Shown: positions 5,084-9,836 of the stretch, piece by piece
Layout: every line of letters begins with the position of its first letter
How positions within the stretch are numbered: position 1 is the first letter of the stretch
Origin: Akkermansiaceae bacterium
GTDB lineage: Bacteria > Verrucomicrobiota > Verrucomicrobiia > Verrucomicrobiales > Akkermansiaceae
Assembly: GCA_028293225.1 (NCBI GenBank)
Contig: JAQGPE010000046.1
Coordinates: forward strand, 1 to 9,836
Length of the DNA stretch: 9,836 nucleotides
Direction: 5' to 3'
Notes under the pieces: model-generated
Told to the model about the DNA's origin: nothing
What the model saw: the letters and a program-made list of their open reading frames with translations, nothing else
Databases searched by the model: none
Position numbers and translations under genes: made by a program

Positions 5084-7375
5084 ATGATGGGCGGACAGCG
5101 ACTCGAATTCATGGGAACGAACCCGACAGAGATCGAAGCGCCAGCGGCGGACTTCGGGGAGATGGAGGACGCGATCTTTGACACCGCGGTGCACATCGAG
5201 AGCCGGGGCGAGCGGCGGGTCTTCCTGGAGCGCGCCTTTCATGGCGACCCGGAGGGGCTGGAGCGAATGCAGGAGCTGCTGGAGATCGCCGGGGAGTCGG
5301 CGGCGTTTTTCATTGAGAGCCGCAAACACCGCGACGTGTTGGCGGAGGAGACGCTGGAGTCGCTGTGGGAGGACGGGCAGGCGCCGCGGCGGGACCCGGC
5401 GGTGACGGCGGCGGAGGATCTGCCGGGCACGACCATCGGGCGCTACCGGCTCATCCGGCGGATCGGCGCAGGGGGGTGCGGGATCGTCCACGAGGCGGAG
5501 CAGCAGGAGCCGGTGAAGCGGCGGGTGGCGCTGAAGGTGATCCGGCTGGGCATGGACACGGAGACGGTCATTTCACGTTTCGAGGTGGAGCGGCAGGCGC
5601 TGGCGCTGATGGATCATCCCAACATCGCGCGGGTGCTGGATGCGGGCGCGACGGCGGGGGGGCGGCCGTATTTCGTGATGGAGCTGGTGAAGGGCGACCG
5701 GATCACGGCGTACTGCGATGCGCAGCGGCTGACGGTGGCGGAGCGGCTGCGGCTGTTCATCCAGGTCTGCCATGCGATCCAGCATGCCCACCAGAAAGGG
5801 ATCATCCACCGCGACATCAAGCCGTCCAATATTCTGGTCGCCACGCATGATGGGATCGCGCTGCCGAAGATCATCGACTTCGGGATCGCGAAGGCGACCG
5901 AGAACCGGCTGCCGGGGCCGGAGATGTCGACCGCGCTGGATCAGCCGGTCGGCACGCCGGCCTACATGAGCCCGGAGCAGGTCGACATGGGCGGGATCGA
6001 CATCGACACGCGGGGCGACGTCTACAGCCTGGGCGCGTTGCTTTACGAGCTGCTGGCGGGGCGGCCGCCGTTTGATGGCGAGGCGTTGTTGAAATCCGGG
6101 ATGTCGGAGATGCGGCGTACTTTGCTGGAGAAGGACCCGCTGCTGCCGTCCGTTTCGCTGGCGGGCGGGGGTGAGGAGGTGGCGGAGATCGGGCGCTGCC
6201 GGCGCTGCGAGGGTGGGCGGCTGGCGGCGCTTTTGGCCGGGGATCTCGACTGGATCGTCATGAAGGCGATGGAGAAGGATCGCAACCGGCGCTACCAGAC
6301 GGCGAACAGCCTGGGGATGGATGTGCAGCGTTTCCTGGCGCATGAGCCGGTGATCGCGCGGCGGCCCGGGCGGCTGTACCTGATGGGAAAATTTTTCCGG
6401 CGCAACCGGGCGGCGTGCATTTCGGTGGCGGCGGTGGCGGTTTCGCTGCTGGGCGGGATGAGCGTGGCGACGGTGCTGTATTTGCGCGAGCGCGAGGCGC
6501 TGGGCGAGCAGGAGCGGCTGAGCGGAGAGGCGGAGCAGGCGCGGTCCGAGGAGGCGCGGCTGCGGAACCAGGCGCAGGCGCGGGCGAATTTCTCGCGAGT
6601 GACCGTGCTGTTGAGCGAGGACAAGAAGAAGGAGGCCGACGCGCTGCTGAAGCAGAATCCGCTGACCTCGATCGATCCGTCGGCCGAGGCGGCGGTGGTA
6701 TTGCGCTCGCTGGGGACCTGGAATGCCGTCTACGGGCGGTGGGAGCAGGCGAGCCAGTGCTTCACCCTGCTGAACCAGGCCAACCGCTTCGACAGCCGCA
6801 GCAATGTGCTGGAGGGGCTGGACCTGATTTGCACCGCGCCGGCCTATCTGGAGCTGGGCGACCTGCGGGCCTACAAGGCCTTTCGCCGGGAGGCGATGGA
6901 CCGCTACCTGCCGGTGCGGAATTCGCTGGAGGCGGAGCATTTACTGAAGGCCTGCCTGCTGGCGCCGGCGGATGCGACGACGCTAAAGCGGCTGGAGCAG
7001 GTGGCGGAGATGTGCGAGAAATCGGTGCCGGCGAATCCCGGCTGGACGCACTTCCGGGAGTGGGAGGCCTTTTCGCTGGCGCTGTATCACCACCGCCGGG
7101 GCGAGCCGGAGCAGGTGCTGGAGTGGAGCCGGGAGTCAATGAAGGGGCCGGATCAGGCGGGCTCGCGGGAGCCGGCGATCCTGTGCCTGACGGCGATGGC
7201 GCGCCACAAGCTGGGCCAGCCGCAGGAGGCGCTGGCGGATCTGGAGAAGGCGCGGAAGCTGATCCCGCCGCCGCCGAATCCGAATGACGAGTCGCCGCGG
7301 TCGCTGCCGGGGACCTGGCTGTCGTGGTCGGTGGCGCGGCTGCTGTTCGCGGAGGCGGAGAAGCGGGTCTTGTGA
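5084..7375 (+). CDS. Transmembrane Hanks-type Ser/Thr protein kinase with extracytoplasmic TPR-like region
   Basis: 763 residues from ATG 5084; the in-frame ATG at 5069 would add five. Residues 20-80 form a helical N-terminal segment (ERRVFLERAFHGDPEGLERM) of a type I recall before the kinase domain in related proteins. The kinase domain (about 121-420) has all key residues: glycine loop GAGGCGIV (128-135), VALK lysine 151, catalytic HRDIKPSN (D244, N249), DFG (D265), MSPEQ, and DVYSLG (D312). The last part, DLDWIVMKAMEKDRNRRYQT then EPVIARRP, is typical of Planctomycetes/Verrucomicrobia kinases. A single membrane helix lies at about 444-467, then a charged coiled coil (468-504) and TPR-like helical pairs (about 531-730, clearest at RHKLGQPQEALADLEKARKL). 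The expected topology is kinase inside and TPR outside. All catalytic residues are present, so it should be active; its substrate and signal are unknown. It has its own leader and is flanked by two copies of a dispersed repeat. No ECF sigma gene lies beside it in this window. Confidence 0.93.
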   Translation: MMGGQRLEFMGTNPTEIEAPAADFGEMEDAIFDTAVHIESRGERRVFLERAFHGDPEGLERMQELLEIAGESAAFFIESRKHRDVLAEETLESLWEDGQAPRRDPAVTAAEDLPGTTIGRYRLIRRIGAGGCGIVHEAEQQEPVKRRVALKVIRLGMDTETVISRFEVERQALALMDHPNIARVLDAGATAGGRPYFVMELVKGDRITAYCDAQRLTVAERLRLFIQVCHAIQHAHQKGIIHRDIKPSNILVATHDGIALPKIIDFGIAKATENRLPGPEMSTALDQPVGTPAYMSPEQVDMGGIDIDTRGDVYSLGALLYELLAGRPPFDGEALLKSGMSEMRRTLLEKDPLLPSVSLAGGGEEVAEIGRCRRCEGGRLAALLAGDLDWIVMKAMEKDRNRRYQTANSLGMDVQRFLAHEPVIARRPGRLYLMGKFFRRNRAACISVAAVAVSLLGGMSVATVLYLREREALGEQERLSGEAEQARSEEARLRNQAQARANFSRVTVLLSEDKKKEADALLKQNPLTSIDPSAEAAVVLRSLGTWNAVYGRWEQASQCFTLLNQANRFDSRSNVLEGLDLICTAPAYLELGDLRAYKAFRREAMDRYLPVRNSLEAEHLLKACLLAPADATTLKRLEQVAEMCEKSVPANPGWTHFREWEAFSLALYHHRRGEPEQVLEWSRESMKGPDQAGSREPAILCLTAMARHKLGQPQEALADLEKARKLIPPPPNPNDESPRSLPGTWLSWSVARLLFAEAEKRVL

Positions 7376-7385
7376 AAGGAGCTGC

Positions 7386-7434
7386 CGGTCTGGTAATTGA
7401 AACGCCAGGACGCCAGGTGCGCCAAGTTTGAAGG
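7386..7434 (+). repeat. Dispersed intergenic repeat, copy 2 (CGCCAAG-type)
   Basis: Second copy of the element at 4765-4813, same orientation, 40 of 49 positions identical and no gaps. It begins 10 bp after the kinase stop, so both copies sit directly behind + strand genes. The CGCCAGG/CGCCAAG units keep the same 8- and 9-bp spacing as in copy 1. It occupies most of the 83-bp gap between the convergent kinase and PEP-CTERM genes. Confidence 0.75.
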
Positions 7435-7458
7435 CGGTGGAATGAATCTACTAGATGA

Positions 7459-8124
7459 TTAGTATTTCAAGCTGTGGCTTGCGCGGCGGCGGCGCAGGAG
7501 GGCGAGGCTGCCGGAGAGGGCGAGCATCAGTGCGGAAGCGGGCTCCGGGACGACGCCGGTGACGTTGACCATGCCGAGGGAAAGGTTGGCGTCCCTGCCG
7601 TCGGAGGTGGCGAAGAGCGCGAACTCGACCGTGCCAGTGGTCTGGATGTCGTTGAAGTTCCAAGTCAGGGGGCCGCTCTCCGAGTCGGAGGGCAAGTGCC
7701 GGTCACCGAAAGTCCAGGTGGAGTAGCCGTTGCCCTGATTGACGCGGTAAGCCCAGACGTAGGAAGTGATTTCGTAGAAGGAGCTGACCCGGCTGCCGGT
7801 TGCGCCGAGGGTCTCGAAGGAGAGGTGGGTGAGGTAGAGCGAGTAGCCGTCGTCGGGGGTGACGGTGAAGCTGACGTATTTGTTGAGGTCGAGTTTCGCG
7901 TCCCAGCCGCGGTAGGTGAGGCTGCCGGAAAGTCTTTCCAGAAGGTCGCTGGAAGAGGCCAGGCCGGAGACGTTGACGGATCGGCCGATCACGTACTCGG
8001 GGGCGACGGGCAGGGATTCATCCTGCGGGGCGCCGTCGGACGAGAACTGGACCACGACGGCGGCGGGCAGTGGCGAGATGAGCGCGGCGAGCGTCAGGAG
8101 GAGGCAGGAGAGAAGAGATTTCAT
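7459..8124 (-). CDS. PEP-CTERM sorting domain-containing exported protein
   Basis: 221 residues. Residues 1-21 form a Sec signal peptide (MKSLLSCLLLTLAALISPLPA). The body (22-190) is rich in Ser, Thr, Asp and aromatic residues, cysteine-free after the signal, and looks like a beta-sandwich of unknown function. The C-terminus is a textbook PEP-CTERM tail: VPEP at residues 192-195 (PEP codons 7548-7540), the short hydrophobic helix ASALMLALSGSLALL, then four arginines and a brief basic tail. In characterised families such tails are recognised by an exosortase (EpsH/XrtA type) that processes the protein at the membrane, usually in connection with exopolysaccharide or the outer surface. The start at 8124 gives the signal peptide directly; the upstream GGA is a weak ribosome-binding site. 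It lies 34 bp downstream of the peptidase gene on the same strand, so the two are probably co-transcribed. No exosortase is in the window. Confidence 0.92.
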   Translation of the reverse strand: MKSLLSCLLLTLAALISPLPAAVVVQFSSDGAPQDESLPVAPEYVIGRSVNVSGLASSSDLLERLSGSLTYRGWDAKLDLNKYVSFTVTPDDGYSLYLTHLSFETLGATGSRVSSFYEITSYVWAYRVNQGNGYSTWTFGDRHLPSDSESGPLTWNFNDIQTTGTVEFALFATSDGRDANLSLGMVNVTGVVPEPASALMLALSGSLALLRRRRASHSLKY

Positions 8125-8158
8125 GGCGAGTTTTTTCCAGTGGGATGGACGGTGGAAT

Positions 8159-9836
8159 TCAGGGCGAAAAGGGCAGGTAGCCGCTCAGATCGACGGTCTG
8201 GATCTGGAAGCCGGTGTTGACTCCCGCCTGGGCGTCGGCGGCGGAGATCATCGCGTTGAGAGCGGCGAGATGGGTGGTGGTGAAGGTGCCGAGAGAGCCG
8301 GTGCTCCAGACGGTGAGCAGCGCCAGAGAGTCGTGGAGAATGAGGAAGGCGGGATTGCCGGAGTCGCCGGTGACCACGCCTTCGTGGTAGGATGATCTGG
8401 CTGCGGGCAGCGTGGGCGGATAGAAGGTGGCAAACGACCGGCCGCCGGTGGTGTTGATATTGCCGAAGTCGAACACCAGGGCTTTTTCCTCCTGATCCAG
8501 GCCGAGGGCAGGCGGGCGGTAGGGGGTCAGCGGGCCGAGGGCGGCGGCGAAATCGGACGGCAGCATTTTGCAGGGGGTGATCTCCGGCGGGAGGTCGCTG
8601 TCGAGGGTGTAGACCGCGAGGTCCGGGTAGGGCGGCTCAGGCTGGTAGTCGGGATGGATCACCCGGGAGACGATGGTGCGTTCGATCACGGCGTTGTCGG
8701 CGGTGATGAAGCGGATGATGGTGCCGGGATTGAGAAAGAAATGGGCGGCGTTGAGCACGTGGCGGGGGGTGATGGCGACGCCGGCGCGCAGGACTCCGTC
8801 CATGCTGTTCCAGGGGCTGATGCAGGTCATTTGCTGCCGCAGATCGTAAGCCCAGCAGCCGGGATTGCGGACGTAGGTGGCAGCGGCGTGGTCCTGGAGG
8901 GAGAAGACCGGCTTGGCGGCGAGCGGGTCCCTGCCGGCGAGGCGGCTGTCGATGGCATCGGCAGCGTCGCGACCGAGGGTGCCGGGGGGATAGATGAGCC
9001 GGACCTGGGTGATGGCGCTGGTGGTATAGATACTAAACGCCCGGGAGGTGACTTCGCTGCCGGCCGAAAAGTCGAAGTAGTTGGAGGTGGCCACGGGCCC
9101 GTGTTTGACGAAGATCGCGACGCGGCCGTCCGGCCCGCTGGTGGTATCGATGCGGGTGGCGAGATCGCTGCCGTCGCTGGAGAGGGAGATCAGGGCGGGA
9201 GTGGAGGGGTAGGCTTCGATCCGCACCGGTGCGTTGGGGAGGGGGATGCCGTTGACGCGGAGTTCGGTGACCAGGGGGGCGGTGGAGAAGGTGTCCGGCT
9301 CGGCGTATTGCTGGTCGCCGCTGATGAGGGTGAAGTGGGGCTGTTCACCGTTGTAGTAGTCGGTGGGGTCGGTCCCGGCGGTGAACTCGGCGAGGTTTGA
9401 AATGCCGTCGCCGTCGCGGTCGGTGGCGGCGTCGAGGGGATCGTGCGGATCGAGCAGAAAGCGGAGCTCCCAGTCCGAGGGCATGCTGTCGAGGTCGTCG
9501 TCGGCATTTCCCAGAGGGTCGGTGCCTTGCAGCACTTCGGTCCAGTTGGAGACGTGGTCGCCGTCGAAATCGTCATTCTTCGGATCGGTGGTGACCACCT
9601 GATCGGAGTGAACCAGGCGGAAGAACATCCTGGGGGCGGTGGAGCTGACTCCGTAGCTCCTGGCGCCATCGCCGTTTTCGATGAAGGGAGCGTAGGTCCA
9701 GGTGGCGAGATCGAGGCTCCACTGGACGAAATCGGTGCGGCCGGCTGCGCCCTGCCAGGTGAGGTTCCAGGTATTGAGCGTGCCTTTGCCGATCGAGAGT
9801 TCCTGTGCGGGTTCGGACTCCGAGAGGGACTGGATG
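8159..9836 (-). CDS. Secreted chymotrypsin-fold (S1-like) serine peptidase with TSP3-like calcium loops (5' end outside window)
   Basis: The frame stays open to the right edge, and residues before the ATG at 9628 (SLDLATWTYAP, TAPRMFFRLVHSD) continue a domain, so that ATG is internal. Order: beta-sandwich end (9836 to about 9600), calcium loops (DDFDGDHVSNWTE, then DRDGDGISNLAEFTAGTDP, about 9580-9355), an Ig-like/Big_1-like domain (about 9270-9055, motif GPDGRVAIFVKHGP), then the peptidase (about 8860-8161). The triad is His in LNAAHF (codon 8743-8741), Asp in DLAVYTLD (8623-8621) and Ser in GDSGNP (8362-8360). Spacings of 40 and 87 residues fit chymotrypsin's 45 and 93. The cysteine after the catalytic His and the one before GDSG are absent, and the residue aligning with trypsin Asp189 is Gly, so trypsin-like cleavage after Lys/Arg is unlikely. 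No IVGG-type activation site is seen. The target is unknown; processing of surface proteins is possible. Confidence 0.88.
   Translation of the reverse strand, partial: IQSLSESEPAQELSIGKGTLNTWNLTWQGAAGRTDFVQWSLDLATWTYAPFIENGDGARSYGVSSTAPRMFFRLVHSDQVVTTDPKNDDFDGDHVSNWTEVLQGTDPLGNADDDLDSMPSDWELRFLLDPHDPLDAATDRDGDGISNLAEFTAGTDPTDYYNGEQPHFTLISGDQQYAEPDTFSTAPLVTELRVNGIPLPNAPVRIEAYPSTPALISLSSDGSDLATRIDTTSGPDGRVAIFVKHGPVATSNYFDFSAGSEVTSRAFSIYTTSAITQVRLIYPPGTLGRDAADAIDSRLAGRDPLAAKPVFSLQDHAAATYVRNPGCWAYDLRQQMTCISPWNSMDGVLRAGVAITPRHVLNAAHFFLNPGTIIRFITADNAVIERTIVSRVIHPDYQPEPPYPDLAVYTLDSDLPPEITPCKMLPSDFAAALGPLTPYRPPALGLDQEEKALVFDFGNINTTGGRSFATFYPPTLPAARSSYHEGVVTGDSGNPAFLILHDSLALLTVWSTGSLGTFTTTHLAALNAMISAADAQAGVNTGFQIQTVDLSGYLPFSP

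Noticed and set aside
4656..5087. 143-codon + strand frame bridging the PATR gene end and the kinase start
   Set aside because: It overlaps the 3' end of the real gene, and its middle is the translated dispersed repeat (RQDAKGAK), a known type of spurious product.
5573..6940. 455-codon open frame on the - strand opposite the kinase
   Set aside because: The kinase frame carries every Hanks motif; the antisense product is rich in R, P, Q and H with no domain.
7449..7464. TACTA...TAGTA inverted repeat at the end of the PEP-CTERM gene
   Set aside because: A 5-bp AT-only stem overlapping the stop codon; too weak to call as a bidirectional terminator.
7474..8220. 248-codon + strand frame opposite the PEP-CTERM gene, and similar + strand frames at 8654-9400
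   Set aside because: Glycine-, aspartate- and valine-rich shadows of the two clear - strand genes.

Overview
This GC-rich window reads as chromosome of a Verrucomicrobiota member, possibly related to Luteolibacter, Haloferula or Prosthecobacter. That placement is an inference. It rests on large secreted proteins built from PATR-type beta-strand repeats, C-terminal 'DPDGDG-N-EYA' calcium-loop modules, a DUF1080 (3-keto-disaccharide hydrolase) domain, a PEP-CTERM sorting tail, and a Ser/Thr kinase carrying the 'DLDWIVMKAMEKDR' signature I associate with Planctomycetes/Verrucomicrobia kinases.

Layout. (1) 1-2006 (+): 3' part of a large secreted sugar-related protein, with a beta-propeller tail, a CBM6/35-like module, a DUF1080 domain and a C-terminal calcium-loop/beta-sandwich module. 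(2) 2075-4747 (+): an 890-aa exported beta-helix protein made of two tandem ~360-aa modules plus the same kind of C-terminal module. (3) 4748-5083: a 336-bp non-coding stretch with one copy of a dispersed repeat, a terminator-like hairpin, a second degenerate repeat and two perfect inverted repeats. (4) 5084-7375 (+): a transmembrane Hanks-type Ser/Thr kinase with a periplasmic coiled-coil/TPR-like region. (5) 7376-7458: a short convergent gap holding a second copy of the dispersed repeat. (6) 7459-8124 (-): a small PEP-CTERM protein. (7) 8159-9836 (-): the 3' part of a secreted chymotrypsin-fold serine peptidase with TSP3-like calcium loops, running off the right edge. It lies 34 bp upstream of the PEP-CTERM gene on the same strand.

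Functionally the window is dominated by the cell envelope. Four of five genes encode proteins that are evidently exported, and the fifth is a membrane kinase that could relay an extracytoplasmic signal inward. Two different C-terminal arrangements coexist: a canonical PEP-CTERM tail on one protein, and a calcium-loop plus beta-sandwich module on the first two genes (in reversed order inside the peptidase). The second arrangement is the best candidate here for an under-described sorting or anchoring system. I found no tRNA, rRNA, CRISPR array, transposase or prophage gene.
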